DNA from: Pedobacter sp. PACM 27299
GTDB lineage: Bacteria; Bacteroidota; Bacteroidia; Sphingobacteriales; Sphingobacteriaceae
Direction: 5' to 3'
Length of the DNA: 64,000 nt
Assembly (NCBI RefSeq): GCF_001412655.1
Contig: NZ_CP012996.1
Coordinates: 2,976,001 to 3,040,000 of the forward strand
Shown: piece by piece, positions 37,866 to 46,207 of the stretch
Numbering within the stretch: position 1 is the first letter of the stretch
Layout of the letters: each line of letters begins with the position of its first letter
The notes under the pieces: generated by a model
Database searches by the model: none
Told to the model about the DNA's origin: nothing
What the model saw: the letters and a program-made list of their open reading frames with translations, nothing else
Program-made: the position numbers and the translations under genes

Positions 37866-38297
37866 TTAATTACGCACGGGAATTACAATCATAGTTTTTC
37901 TGGAGTGCCTGATCACATCTTCGGCTACACTACCTAGCAGTAAATGGGGTAATCCTTTCCTACCATGTGTACCCATAACGATGATATCGGCACCCCATTT
38001 ATCGGCTGTTTCTAAAATAACTTTATAAGGAATTCCTTTTTCCACAAAGCTTTTGATTGGAAAGCCTTTGAATACTTTTTCAATTACATTGAGCTGGCTG
38101 CGGTTTAAATTGCGCTCCATCATGTCCTCCAGCTCCCTGGTTGTGGGAGGATCGTTATCCGATATGCCGTCTGGATCTATAATACTGATCAGGGCGATTT
38201 CTGATTTGAACTGTTTAGCCAGTTGTAGCCCACTGAGTGCAACGTGCTCAGCACTTGGATTGCTGTCAATAGCGATTAGGATTTTATGAAATTCCAT
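37866..38297 (-). CDS. universal stress protein, single domain
   Basis: 143 residues, a single Usp domain with a canonical ATP-binding loop, G-x-x-G-x9-G-S (M-G-T-H-G-R-K-G-L-P-H-L-L-L-G-S-V), and start M-E-F-H-K-I-L-I-A-I-D. Of the five Usp proteins here it is the one most likely to bind ATP. It lies 46 bases after the mlaD-like gene and 22 before the GH130 gene on the same strand. Confidence 0.93.
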   Translation of the reverse strand: MEFHKILIAIDSNPSAEHVALSGLQLAKQFKSEIALISIIDPDGISDNDPPTTRELEDMMERNLNRSQLNVIEKVFKGFPIKSFVEKGIPYKVILETADKWGADIIVMGTHGRKGLPHLLLGSVAEDVIRHSRKTMIVIPVRN

Positions 38298-38343
38298 TTG
38301 ATCTGATTTTCTTAATATGATGTATGCTGTAAAATCGGGGATA

Positions 38344-39354
38344 TTATTTTTGCTGAGCAGCTTTTAGCAATTCTGCCTGTTGTTCTTTCTTTTGGCGTTC
38401 AAGTTTTCTAAAATATCCCCTGAACAGAAAGTTATGTTTTAGCGCTTCCATGTTCTGATTGAATCCGTCTGTACCTTTCTGAAGATTTTCCATAGTAAGG
38501 CTTATATTTTTGGCCATTAACGAGTCCTTCAATAGGGTGTTAACGGGCCCTTTTCCATTGGTTAGGTCATGATTCAAGTCTTCTACCATCGTGTTCAGTT
38601 GCATGGTCATGCTGTTGGCATTGACACTGGCAGCCCTGATTTGTACAATGGCATCCTTAAGTGTACCGGCCATTAAAGTATCGGTCAATAAAAGACCGGC
38701 AGTTCCCCTGCCTTTTCTGATGTCGTTTACCAGATGGTTTAATCCTATTGTCATTTTATTGGCGTTTGAGGTCATTTTGTAGATGTTTTCCAGAGATGAC
38801 TTCAAACTGATACCAATGGATTCATCGTTGATCAATTTTAAAATAGCACTGCTGTCTATTCGCAGAACCGTGCCTTTTAAAACTTCTGAAATACTGGCAA
38901 CATTGTTATTGGTCTGCGCTAATTTTTCAATAATTTCATCCATGTTAGCCGTATTTTTTGCCTGTAGCAAATCACCTTCAGCTACCTTTTGACTCATTCC
39001 CTTCACTGGGCTGATATTCACGACTTTATTGCCCATCAAACCTTCCGTTCCCACAGCTGCTACCGCATTCTTATTAATAAATGATTTTACTTTGCTATTG
39101 ATCTGCATAATGACCTCAATGGTACTGTCGTTAATTAGTTCAATTTCTTTAACAGTCCCGGCTTGCAAGCCGGAGAAGAGTACATTGTTGCCTTTTGTTA
39201 ATCCATTTAAATTGGAGAACCGGACCTTCAGTTTGAAGTCATTCCCAAATATATTGTTGTTCTTTCCAATGATAAAAAACGCGAATATCATCAGTACTAA
39301 TCCTGACAATACAAATGCACCGAGTTTGATATTATTTACTTTTTGATTTCCCAT
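38344..39354 (-). CDS. MlaD-type MCE-domain protein
   Basis: 336 residues. One N-terminal membrane anchor (about 11-27) precedes an MCE domain (about 38-115; F-S-N-L-N-G-L-T-K-G-N-N-V-L-F-S-G-L-Q-A-G) and a long helical C-terminal region, probably a periplasmic tube or coiled coil. It is the substrate-binding component of an Mla-like phospholipid transporter with the permease and ATPase encoded upstream, 6 bases after the ATPase gene. The C-terminus is charged (R-Q-K-K-E-Q-Q-A-E). Confidence 0.9.
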   Translation of the reverse strand: MGNQKVNNIKLGAFVLSGLVLMIFAFFIIGKNNNIFGNDFKLKVRFSNLNGLTKGNNVLFSGLQAGTVKEIELINDSTIEVIMQINSKVKSFINKNAVAAVGTEGLMGNKVVNISPVKGMSQKVAEGDLLQAKNTANMDEIIEKLAQTNNNVASISEVLKGTVLRIDSSAILKLINDESIGISLKSSLENIYKMTSNANKMTIGLNHLVNDIRKGRGTAGLLLTDTLMAGTLKDAIVQIRAASVNANSMTMQLNTMVEDLNHDLTNGKGPVNTLLKDSLMAKNISLTMENLQKGTDGFNQNMEALKHNFLFRGYFRKLERQKKEQQAELLKAAQQK

Positions 39355-39360
39355 GCTGTT

Positions 39361-40104
39361 TTATTCGAAAAATTGTTTAATGTTTTCATCAGTCGATTGC
39401 TTCAATTCCTCAAATGTTCCTTTGATGTAACATTTACCTTCCAGTAAGAGTACAACTAGATCTGCTGTGTTTTTTACGCAGTTCATATCGTGCGAAATGA
39501 TGATGGAAGAGGTATGGTTCTTCTTTTGGAGTTTAAGGATCAGATTTTCTATTTCCCTTGATGTGACTGGATCCAGGCCTGTTGTGGGCTCATCATAAAG
39601 AATGACTTCTGGTCTTAATATCATCGTTCTAGCCAGGGCAACACGCTTGAGCATTCCTCCTGATAACTCCGATGGCATCATATCCAGGGTATGCAACAAA
39701 TCTACATTTTCCAGTGCCTCGTTCACCAGTCTTTCGACTTCTTCTTTAGTGATATCAACCCAGTGCCTAAGTAAGGGGAATTCCAAATTTTCGCGGATAG
39801 TCATCGAGTCATAAAGGGCATTGCTTTGAAACAGAAACCCGATTTTGGACCTGGCCTGATCCAGTTCATCTTCAGTCATCTGAGATATATTTTCCTTAAA
39901 GACATGGATACTCCCACTATCAGATTGTAATAAGCCAATGATGCATTTGATCAGTACAGATTTACCTGAGCCCGATTTTCCCAATATCACCACATTACTG
40001 CCTTTTTCTACCGTCAGATTAAATCCATCTAATATTTTTTTGTCTCCAAAAGCCTTAACGAGATCTTTAATGACGATTACCTGTTCTTTCGTTGCTGCTT
40101 CCAT
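39361..40104 (-). CDS. MlaF-type ABC transporter ATPase
   Basis: 247-residue ABC ATPase. Walker A is G-K-S-G-S-G-K-S, the signature L-S-G-G-M-L-K-R-V-A-L-A-R, Walker B V-I-L-Y-D-E-P-T-T-G-L-D-P, and the H-loop I-I-S-H-D. The L-S-G-G-M signature and neighbours place it with the MlaF/Ttg2A lipid transporters. It powers movement of phospholipid between inner and outer membranes with the adjacent MlaE- and MlaD-type proteins. Confidence 0.93.
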   Translation of the reverse strand: MEAATKEQVIVIKDLVKAFGDKKILDGFNLTVEKGSNVVILGKSGSGKSVLIKCIIGLLQSDSGSIHVFKENISQMTEDELDQARSKIGFLFQSNALYDSMTIRENLEFPLLRHWVDITKEEVERLVNEALENVDLLHTLDMMPSELSGGMLKRVALARTMILRPEVILYDEPTTGLDPVTSREIENLILKLQKKNHTSSIIISHDMNCVKNTADLVVLLLEGKCYIKGTFEELKQSTDENIKQFFE

Positions 40105-40110
40105 GATTGA

Positions 40111-40881
40111 TTAATTAAGCCCTAATAATTCGGTGATTTGAACAGCTAGTAAGTCAATGATAAAAATCATTACAGAGGATAAAACTACCGCTGAATTAGC
40201 TGAGATTCCAACTCCTTGTGTACCCTTAGTTGAATTGAAACCTTTATAACAGCCGACAATACCTACTGCAAAACCAAAAAATAAAGTTTTAATAATAGCT
40301 GGTAACACATCACTGAAATCCAGGCTTTTAAAAACCTGTAGAAAGAACAGATCAAAACTGGTTACCGATCTAATATTTACACCCAGATATGCACCGAATA
40401 AAGAAATGGCATCCCCAAGAATGGTCAGCAGTGGCAGCATTAATGTGGTGGCTAAGACCCGTGTAGCAACCAGGTATTTAAAAGGTTTAATCCCACTAAC
40501 CGTCATGGCGTCAATCTGCTCAGTCACTTTCATCGAACCAAGCTCAGCTCCAATACTACTACCGATTTTTCCAGCAAAAATCAAAGCCGTAATTACCGGC
40601 CCGATTTCCCTGACAATTGCTAACCCAACCATAACTGGCAACTGTGATTCAACTCCATAATCCACCAGGGATGGCCTTAATTGCATCGTAAGTACCAGCC
40701 CCATAATAAAGGCAGTAAGCCCAACTAAGGGTAATGAACGGTAGCCAATGGTATAACATTGATTAAAAAACTCCTTATTCTCATATCTGGGTTTTATTCC
40801 CACCGAAAAGAACCGTCCTGTGAAACGTGCTATATTCCCGGTTTCATCCAGAAAGTTTTTGAAGCGAATGACTAATGACAT
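40111..40881 (-). CDS. MlaE-type ABC permease
   Basis: 256 residues from the ATG at 40881 (M-S-L-V-I-R-F-K). The frame continues to 40926, but that start would sit 11 bases from the FNR-like dyad, and the first 15 residues are atypical. There are five membrane helices with the MlaE family segments G-L-V-L-T-M-Q, I-V-R-E-I-G-P-V-I-T-A-L-I-F-A-G-K-I-G-S-S-I-G-A-E-L-G and M-K-V-T-E-Q-I-D-A-M. First gene of the putative mlaE-mlaF-mlaD-usp-GH130 operon, an unusual combination of lipid transport and stress genes. Confidence 0.9.
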   Translation of the reverse strand: MSLVIRFKNFLDETGNIARFTGRFFSVGIKPRYENKEFFNQCYTIGYRSLPLVGLTAFIMGLVLTMQLRPSLVDYGVESQLPVMVGLAIVREIGPVITALIFAGKIGSSIGAELGSMKVTEQIDAMTVSGIKPFKYLVATRVLATTLMLPLLTILGDAISLFGAYLGVNIRSVTSFDLFFLQVFKSLDFSDVLPAIIKTLFFGFAVGIVGCYKGFNSTKGTQGVGISANSAVVLSSVMIFIIDLLAVQITELLGLN

Positions 40882-40937
40882 ATTTATAAAGGTAAAGGAT
40901 GTGGAAATGTCCAGCCATGACGGCAATCCGTAACCAA

Positions 40938-40951
40938 ATGATCTTCATCAT
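40938..40951. promoter_or_regulatory. FNR-like dyad upstream of mlaE-type gene
   Basis: Perfect ATGAT-cttc-ATCAT, 56 bases upstream of the mlaE-type ATG at 40881. It is one of two dyads in this divergent gap. Confidence 0.6.
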
Positions 40952-40959
40952 CCTGCCTG

Positions 40960-40973
40960 TTGACAGAGGTCAT
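40960..40973. promoter_or_regulatory. FNR-like relaxed dyad upstream of DUF1003 gene
   Basis: TTGA-cagagg-TCAT, the TGA-N6-TCA form, 71 bases upstream of the DUF1003 start at 41045. Confidence 0.45.
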
Positions 40974-41044
40974 TTAGCAACCAGAATCTACTATACACTT
41001 TTGTATGATTAGCTTGTATGGCCTGTTCAATAAATAGTGGTTAA

Positions 41045-41599
41045 ATGAAAATGAAATTAAATGATCAGGTGTCATCGGATGAAAATGAGTTTTTGAATAA
41101 GCTTCATAAAATTGTAGCTGAAACCATTAAAGAAGAAGATCTTATCCTGAATAATCTACTGCATCCGGCAAAAGATGTGCTTTCAGGAGGTCAAAAGCTT
41201 TCCGATCAGGTAGCTCGATTTGGCGGTAGCTGGAGGTTCATTATTTTTTTCGGAATTATCTTGACCCTTTGGATTATTTATAATGTTACCGCTATGGGTA
41301 TTAAAGCTTTTGACCCTTATCCGTTTATCCTCATGAATCTGATTCTTTCTTGCATTGCTGCCTTACAGGCTCCAATCATTATGATGAGTCAAAACCGTAA
41401 GGAAGAGAAAGACCGGATGAGAAGTGAGAACGACTATCTGATTAATCTTAAAGCTGAAATGGGTATTCGCAGTTTACACCAAAAAATGGATTTATTACTT
41501 GGCGAGCAGATTAAACGATTGTATGATCTGCAGGCCATCCAAATCAAAAAGTTGGATGAAGTAGCGAAAAAGTTAGATGTAAATCAACGGCTTCAATGA
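41045..41599 (+). CDS. DUF1003 membrane protein
   Basis: 184 residues. A charged N-terminal region precedes two membrane helices (about 62-82 and 95-115). The DUF1003 core is clear: F-G-G-S-W-x-F-I, then F-D-P-Y-P-F-I-L-M-N-L, then the A-P-I-I-M-M-S-Q-N-R helix and a basic amphipathic C-terminus. The family's role is unknown, but it recurs next to stress genes. Two FNR-like dyads lie upstream, shared with the mlaE-type gene. Confidence 0.88.
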   Translation: MKMKLNDQVSSDENEFLNKLHKIVAETIKEEDLILNNLLHPAKDVLSGGQKLSDQVARFGGSWRFIIFFGIILTLWIIYNVTAMGIKAFDPYPFILMNLILSCIAALQAPIIMMSQNRKEEKDRMRSENDYLINLKAEMGIRSLHQKMDLLLGEQIKRLYDLQAIQIKKLDEVAKKLDVNQRLQ

Positions 41600-41611
41600 T
41601 AGTGGTCATTG
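41594..41611. promoter_or_regulatory. FNR-like dyad with extended arms
   Basis: CAATGA-tagtgg-TCATTG, a perfect 6+6 dyad of the TGA-N6-TCA form. It overlaps the DUF1003 stop codon and lies 31 bases upstream of the next gene's ATG (41643). The short distance may mean repression or a start further downstream. Confidence 0.5.
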
Positions 41612-41642
41612 TCGAACTGACAGATAATCAGAACATTTGGAT

Positions 41643-42527
41643 ATGAAAATTGTAGCTGCTATTTTATGCTGGATGACCATGTTAATTGGTGTGCCTTGTT
41701 TCGTTTACGGCCAGGGAAATTCCATTTCAGTGGAATTGTCTGCACAATTAAAGAATCAGACCAGACAGTCAAAACTTTACTATCCTAAATCTGTGGATCG
41801 TTATTATCATCAAAATGGTTTTCAGTTAATGTGGATTAAAAGTAAAGATAAAGCCAAACAAACCTGGGAAGCGATGATGCTATTGGATTGTGTACTCCAG
41901 TTCGGTTTGTCTCATGCTGATTACCATCCTAAAGAGTTGGTATATGACGACTTGCGCACCATGATCAATAGTCCAGAAAAAGTAACTGTTGGGGCGCAAG
42001 CACGTTTTGATGTGCTGTTAACTGACGCCATAATTACCTTAATAAATCATCTTCATTACGGCAAGTTAAATCCTGACTTCTCGGCAAAAAAAATAGATGG
42101 TATAACTAAAGCCACGGGGTTTAATTCAGTTCTTGAACTCACAAAAGCTCGTCTGGAACCTGATTTTATAACTGCAATATTAACTGCTCAACCAAGATCT
42201 AAAGCTTATGTGAGCCTGCAAAGTTACATGAGGCTCATTAAAGGTCAATATGTGGGGGATTGTTATGAAATACCTGAATCAGCGGTGAGGAAAGTGGCCA
42301 TCAATATGGAACGTTTGCGCTGGGAGGAATCTTATACCAAGCAAAGCGAATATAAAAGAGTGCCTTACCTAACGTGTGAGATAAAAGACGGGTTACCGGT
42401 TTTTTACGAAGATGTCCGTCATCTCGATGAATCTCTGGAGGCTGCGATGTATCAGACAAAGAAACATCAGCCATTAAAAAGAAGCGTACCAGCGCTTCCG
42501 GATATACATTTTAAAAAGGAAAGATGA
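41643..42527 (+). CDS. L,D-transpeptidase scaffold-domain protein without catalytic domain
   Basis: About 294 residues from the ATG at 41643 (a TTG at 41637 is the alternative). A signal peptide (about 1-24, ending V-Y-G-Q) precedes the YcbB-type scaffold domain: Y-Y-H-Q-N-G-F-Q-L-M-W, A-M-M-L-L-D-x-x-x-x-F-G-L-x-x-x-D-Y-H, then D-A-I-I-T-L-I-N-H-L-H-Y-G-K-L-N-P. The N-M-E-R-L-R-W-E segment that normally leads into the YkuD domain is present, but only about 65 residues follow. The catalytic S-x-G-C-x-R motif is absent. It probably cannot crosslink peptidoglycan and may regulate or bind it. The stop overlaps the next Usp start by 4 bases. Confidence 0.75.
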   Translation: MKIVAAILCWMTMLIGVPCFVYGQGNSISVELSAQLKNQTRQSKLYYPKSVDRYYHQNGFQLMWIKSKDKAKQTWEAMMLLDCVLQFGLSHADYHPKELVYDDLRTMINSPEKVTVGAQARFDVLLTDAIITLINHLHYGKLNPDFSAKKIDGITKATGFNSVLELTKARLEPDFITAILTAQPRSKAYVSLQSYMRLIKGQYVGDCYEIPESAVRKVAINMERLRWEESYTKQSEYKRVPYLTCEIKDGLPVFYEDVRHLDESLEAAMYQTKKHQPLKRSVPALPDIHFKKER

Positions 42528-43381
42528 AAACAATATTAGTAACTACCGATTTTTCTGCACCATCGCAAACTGCAGCTAATTACGCTATGTATCTGGCAAA
42601 TGCGATGAAAGCACATCTCATTTTGTGCCACGCAGTTCAAATTCCGTCTATGGCTACTGTTGCCTCACAAGTCTCAGACCCCTTGAATAATTATTCTGTT
42701 ATTCATGATGAAGCGGTTGAACAAATTGAATTTCAAGCGCTGGGTTTAAGGGAGCAGAATGAAGACGATGGCCTAATCACCCCCGTTGACTGCCTTGTCA
42801 CTCGTGGTTCGGTAACTGACGTGGTAAATGATGTAGTCAAAAAAAGAGAGATCAGCTTAGTGGTGATGGGGATGTTTGGTGCAGGAGCTATCAACAGATT
42901 TCTTCTGGGGAGTAATAGCCAGAATTTGATTGATAATAAGGCTGGGTTTCCAGTTTTGCTGGTTCCTTTTACAAAGTTTCCGGAAACAGTAAACAAGATT
43001 GCATTCGCAAGTGACTTAAGTGATGGCGATATTCCACTGATACAATCACTGGTCAGCTTTGCACGTCCATTTGATGCGGAAATCCTAATCGTTCATATTA
43101 GCGGAGCTAAAGTTGACCAATATCAAATTGGTAAATTTTTAAGTGAAGTGACAGGTAAGGTGAATTATCATAAAATATACTACCGTCATGTTGAGGATAA
43201 GGATATCAATAGGGGGCTAAGCTGGATTGCCAAAAATGGATTTATTGATGTATTCGCCATGGTCCATCGTAAGAAAAGCTTTCCTGATAACTTATTTAGC
43301 AGCAGTCAAACACAAAAGCTCTCCAGGAGCATCGACATTCCTCTACTTGTTTTTTCTGAAAATGAGCGTCCGGTATTTTAG
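42524..43381 (+). CDS. tandem universal stress protein
   Basis: 285 residues, two Usp domains. The first (1-145) starts M-K-T-I-L-V-T-T-D-F-S-A-P-S and has a loop M-G-M-F-G-A-G-A-I-N-R-F-L-L-G-S-N close to the ATP-binding consensus. The second is divergent and ends S-S-Q-T-Q-K-L-S. It overlaps the scaffold-domain gene by 4 bases (ATGA), so it is translationally coupled. Confidence 0.9.
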   Translation: MKTILVTTDFSAPSQTAANYAMYLANAMKAHLILCHAVQIPSMATVASQVSDPLNNYSVIHDEAVEQIEFQALGLREQNEDDGLITPVDCLVTRGSVTDVVNDVVKKREISLVVMGMFGAGAINRFLLGSNSQNLIDNKAGFPVLLVPFTKFPETVNKIAFASDLSDGDIPLIQSLVSFARPFDAEILIVHISGAKVDQYQIGKFLSEVTGKVNYHKIYYRHVEDKDINRGLSWIAKNGFIDVFAMVHRKKSFPDNLFSSSQTQKLSRSIDIPLLVFSENERPVF

Positions 43382-43424
43382 TTAAACAGAGAGGTGTTCG
43401 ATCAAGTTATAAACAAAATTATAA

Positions 43425-44144
43425 ATGGATAAATCTGAAATAGTTTTCCTTAGTGGCCCACATTCGCGTTGGACTGAGCTTAAGTTTATATTTAGAATTA
43501 TGATGGAAATGATTAAGGGATTCCGTGCACTTCATTTCATCGGCCCCTGCGTCACAGTATTTGGTTCTGCCCGCTTTAAAGAAGATCATCCCTACTATGA
43601 ACTTACCAGAAAGGCCGGTGCAGCATTTGCGCATTTGGGGTTTACCATTCTTACCGGTGGTGGCCCAGGATTAATGGAAGCAGCTAATCGTGGGGCCAAA
43701 GAGGCTGGCGGCCGTTCTGTTGGCTGTAACATACAATTGCCTGTAGAACAAAACCCTAACCCATATCTTGATAAATGGATTTATCTGAAACACTTTTTTG
43801 TACGCAAAATTTTGTTGGTGAAATACTCTTTTGCATTTGTCGTGATGCCTGGAGGGTACGGAACACTAGATGAATTTTTTGAAGCCTTAACTTTGATACA
43901 AACCCATACCATAAAGAATTTTCCGATTATTATTTTCGGAAAACAATATCATCAGGAGCTGATTGCCCATATTGAGCGAATGAAAGCCAATGCTACTATT
44001 GGTGCAAATGATCCACATTTATTTCTGGTTACAGATAGTATAGAGGAGGCTGTTGCTTTGATTGTCGAAAAAAGCATTAAACAATATGGGCTTCGTCCGG
44101 AAAACAAAGTGAAACCTTTCAAATGGCTTTTAGAACGTAAGTGA
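43425..44144 (+). CDS. LOG-family (TIGR00730) Rossmann-fold protein
   Basis: 239 residues with the nucleotide-monophosphate phosphoribohydrolase signatures of the LOG family: T-G-G-G-P-G-L-M-E-A-A-N-R-G-A at about 76-90 and P-G-G-Y-G-T-L-D-E at about 141-149. Homologues release the base from cytokinin-type or ordinary nucleoside monophosphates. In bacteria the physiological substrate is often unknown. The gene lies 43 bases after the tandem Usp gene on the same strand. Confidence 0.9.
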   Translation: MDKSEIVFLSGPHSRWTELKFIFRIMMEMIKGFRALHFIGPCVTVFGSARFKEDHPYYELTRKAGAAFAHLGFTILTGGGPGLMEAANRGAKEAGGRSVGCNIQLPVEQNPNPYLDKWIYLKHFFVRKILLVKYSFAFVVMPGGYGTLDEFFEALTLIQTHTIKNFPIIIFGKQYHQELIAHIERMKANATIGANDPHLFLVTDSIEEAVALIVEKSIKQYGLRPENKVKPFKWLLERK

Positions 44145-44161
44145 CGAGCGTCTCTTCCATT

Positions 44162-44177
44162 GATGATGTCTATCATC
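44162..44177. promoter_or_regulatory. FNR-like dyad upstream of usp
   Basis: Perfect GATGAT-gtct-ATCATC, 56 bases upstream of the Usp ATG at 44234 and just after the LOG gene's stop. Confidence 0.62.
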
Positions 44178-44233
44178 TCTTTCCGACACATTATTCAGGA
44201 GATTTGCTAATAATAAACCATATTCCAGGAACT

Positions 44234-45097
44234 ATGAAGACACTACTTTTATTAACCGATTTTTCAACCGATGGAAACCATGCGGCTGAATACGGTTATC
44301 ACCTTGCAAAGGTTTTAAATGCCGATGTGGTTATATGCAATGCCGTTACCATTCCCGCCCAGCTTGCTGAGGTCGGAGACATAGACTGGCCATTAAATGG
44401 ATATGATGGCGTTATTGACGATAGTGATGAGGAACTAAAAAAGCTAAAGAAACATTTTGAACATACTGATCACAGCTCAGGTTTTCACCCGCAGATCAGC
44501 ACTATGAATCAAGCGGGTAGACTCGCTGACGTGGTGGAGAATGTAATGAATAGTTGTAATGCAGACATGATGGTAATGGGTACCCACCGAAAAGGAATCT
44601 CTCATTTTTTGTTAGATAATAATTGTAGAAATATGATTAATTCAACAACCTGTCCGCTGCTCCTGATTCCTCCTCATACACCTTTCCGGGATTTCGGCAA
44701 AATAGCTTTTGCTACAAATTTTGAATATCCACAGCAAGATATATTAGATATTTGTAATCTAATATCGCTGGCAAGTGTATTTGGTTCAGATATTTTGATG
44801 ACCCGTGTCCATCTTGCGCTTCCTCAAAGTGTAGATCATCAACTTATGGCAAACGAATTGCTCACTGGCGTAATCCACAAAGCCAATTATCCAAATATTT
44901 TCTATAGATCTGTTGAAAATGAAGATACCAGAACGGGCCTCGATTTGTTCTGTGAAGATGAGCAAATTGGTTTATTGGTTATGGTACATCGTCCGCACGA
45001 TTTTATAGATGTTATTTTGAGAGGTAGTCATACGCAGAAAATGGCAGCAAGAATTACTATTCCATTACTTGTTCTACCAGATGGCAACAAGTCATAG
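44234..45097 (+). CDS. tandem universal stress protein
   Basis: 287 residues from the ATG at 44234 (M-K-T-L-L-L-L-T-D-F-S). The longer frame to 44141 would run through the promoter dyad. There are two Usp domains. The first has M-G-T-H-R-K-G-I-S-H-F-L-L-D-N-N, in which two loop glycines are lost, so ATP binding is doubtful. The second ends R-G-S-H-T-Q-K-M-A. It is convergent with the BON-domain gene. Confidence 0.9.
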   Translation: MKTLLLLTDFSTDGNHAAEYGYHLAKVLNADVVICNAVTIPAQLAEVGDIDWPLNGYDGVIDDSDEELKKLKKHFEHTDHSSGFHPQISTMNQAGRLADVVENVMNSCNADMMVMGTHRKGISHFLLDNNCRNMINSTTCPLLLIPPHTPFRDFGKIAFATNFEYPQQDILDICNLISLASVFGSDILMTRVHLALPQSVDHQLMANELLTGVIHKANYPNIFYRSVENEDTRTGLDLFCEDEQIGLLVMVHRPHDFIDVILRGSHTQKMAARITIPLLVLPDGNKS

Positions 45098-45109
45098 CTG
45101 TAAAGTAAG

Positions 45110-45367
45110 TTAGAAAAATCTTTTTATATCATCTCCTTTGTTAACGTTTAGGGCCGGAAGAACAATGATCTCTAGTTCAACTGCCCGGACACTTTGAATA
45201 CCAGCAGCTATTCGCCATGCGGAAAATTTTTTTGATGAAGAATTTACAGTGCCCATCATAGTTACAATGCCGTCCTTAACCACAACATTTAGCTCAGTTT
45301 GATTTAGAATAGGTTCGCCTTGTATGGCGAGTATTACCTCCTTTCTAATTTCTTCATCAGTTTTCAT
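45110..45367 (-). CDS. single BON-domain protein
   Basis: 85 residues, one BON domain: a D-E-E-I-R-K-E-V-I-L-A-I-Q start, G-I-V-T-M-M-G-T-V in the middle, A-W-R-I-A-A-G-I-Q-S-V-R-A-V-E-L-E-I near the end. No signal peptide. Last gene of a four-gene minus-strand operon (47098 to 45110) with a Usp gene, 28 bases after the DUF6544-like gene. Confidence 0.88.
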   Translation of the reverse strand: MKTDEEIRKEVILAIQGEPILNQTELNVVVKDGIVTMMGTVNSSSKKFSAWRIAAGIQSVRAVELEIIVLPALNVNKGDDIKRFF

Positions 45368-45395
45368 GGTTATGGTGATTTAGTTAGGATTATTT

Positions 45396-46184
45396 TTAAA
45401 TGCAGGAAAGTTCAGTTTTATTAAACTCAATAGATTTGATACTACCTTTAAAGTATTCGTAGTCGCCATTGTCGGTATGCCAGGTTGCGTTAAATTGAGT
45501 AGGAAATCTGATACCATCTTTTAGTTTATAATCATTGGCAGTTGCCGTCCAGAAGGTTTTTTGGTATTTATTGTTTTTTTTGGTGAAGTATCTGTCTTGC
45601 GTGACAAACCGCGTACATTCACCGTTCTGATTGAAATGAAAAATCCCGCTTACTGAAATACCGTTGTAATTGATTGTTCCTTTTATACTTGATGCATCAA
45701 TAACTTCCCATGTAATGTATTTTTGCAGAGCATAGTGTGGGATAAAAATGGTTTCAGCAAGGATTGTGACTAGTTCTGATGCATCAATTTCTTTTCCTGT
45801 AGCGTTACTGATGGGGATTATTTTCATTAGTTTTATTGACATACTTCCATGTGCGTCTTTGTAAAGATCAAGAGCTTCCAGTGGAAGTAATCCAAAAATG
45901 CTGATCTTCATATAAACTAATCTTACAGGTTGCGACAGAAATTTCACCTGGTAGCAACGCATAGGACTCCATTTTGCTTTAGGGCTAAGTTTAAGCATGG
46001 TGTCGTTCCATTTAATATGAGCACATTCGATCTTTTCAAATCCAGTATAGCCACATAGATGGATAAATTTTTGAAGCAATTCTGGTAAATTATTAAAATC
46101 GTTTAGAAGGGAAGGGGGCGCATATGCAGATTGCTGACCTACTAAATTGATTGCTTTTAAAAAGGTGCGTCTTAGGCTTTCCAT
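45396..46184 (-). CDS. DUF6544/DUF6920-like protein
   Basis: About 262 residues from the ATG at 46184. A longer frame starts at 46253 but would overlap the Usp gene by 46 bases. The pattern K-W-S-P-M-R-C-Y-Q, then V-R-L-V-Y-M-K-I-x-x-F-G-L-L-P-L-E-A-L-D, an Asp/Glu-rich middle with E-L-V-T-I-L-A-E-T-I-F-I-P, and a beta-rich C-terminus with G-D-Y-E-Y-F-K-G resembles the DUF6544 group by memory. No catalytic residues can be assigned. Function unknown; operon with usp and BON genes. Confidence 0.55.
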   Translation of the reverse strand: MESLRRTFLKAINLVGQQSAYAPPSLLNDFNNLPELLQKFIHLCGYTGFEKIECAHIKWNDTMLKLSPKAKWSPMRCYQVKFLSQPVRLVYMKISIFGLLPLEALDLYKDAHGSMSIKLMKIIPISNATGKEIDASELVTILAETIFIPHYALQKYITWEVIDASSIKGTINYNGISVSGIFHFNQNGECTRFVTQDRYFTKKNNKYQKTFWTATANDYKLKDGIRFPTQFNATWHTDNGDYEYFKGSIKSIEFNKTELSCI

Positions 46185-46207
46185 TGCTAAACGATTGTTT
46201 TTAGTAT

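Noticed and set aside
42400..42527. Remnant of a YkuD catalytic domain in another frame after the scaffold-domain protein
   Set aside because: No H-x-x-x...S-x-G-C-x-R type motif in any frame before the overlapping Usp gene, so the truncation is not explained by a simple frameshift.
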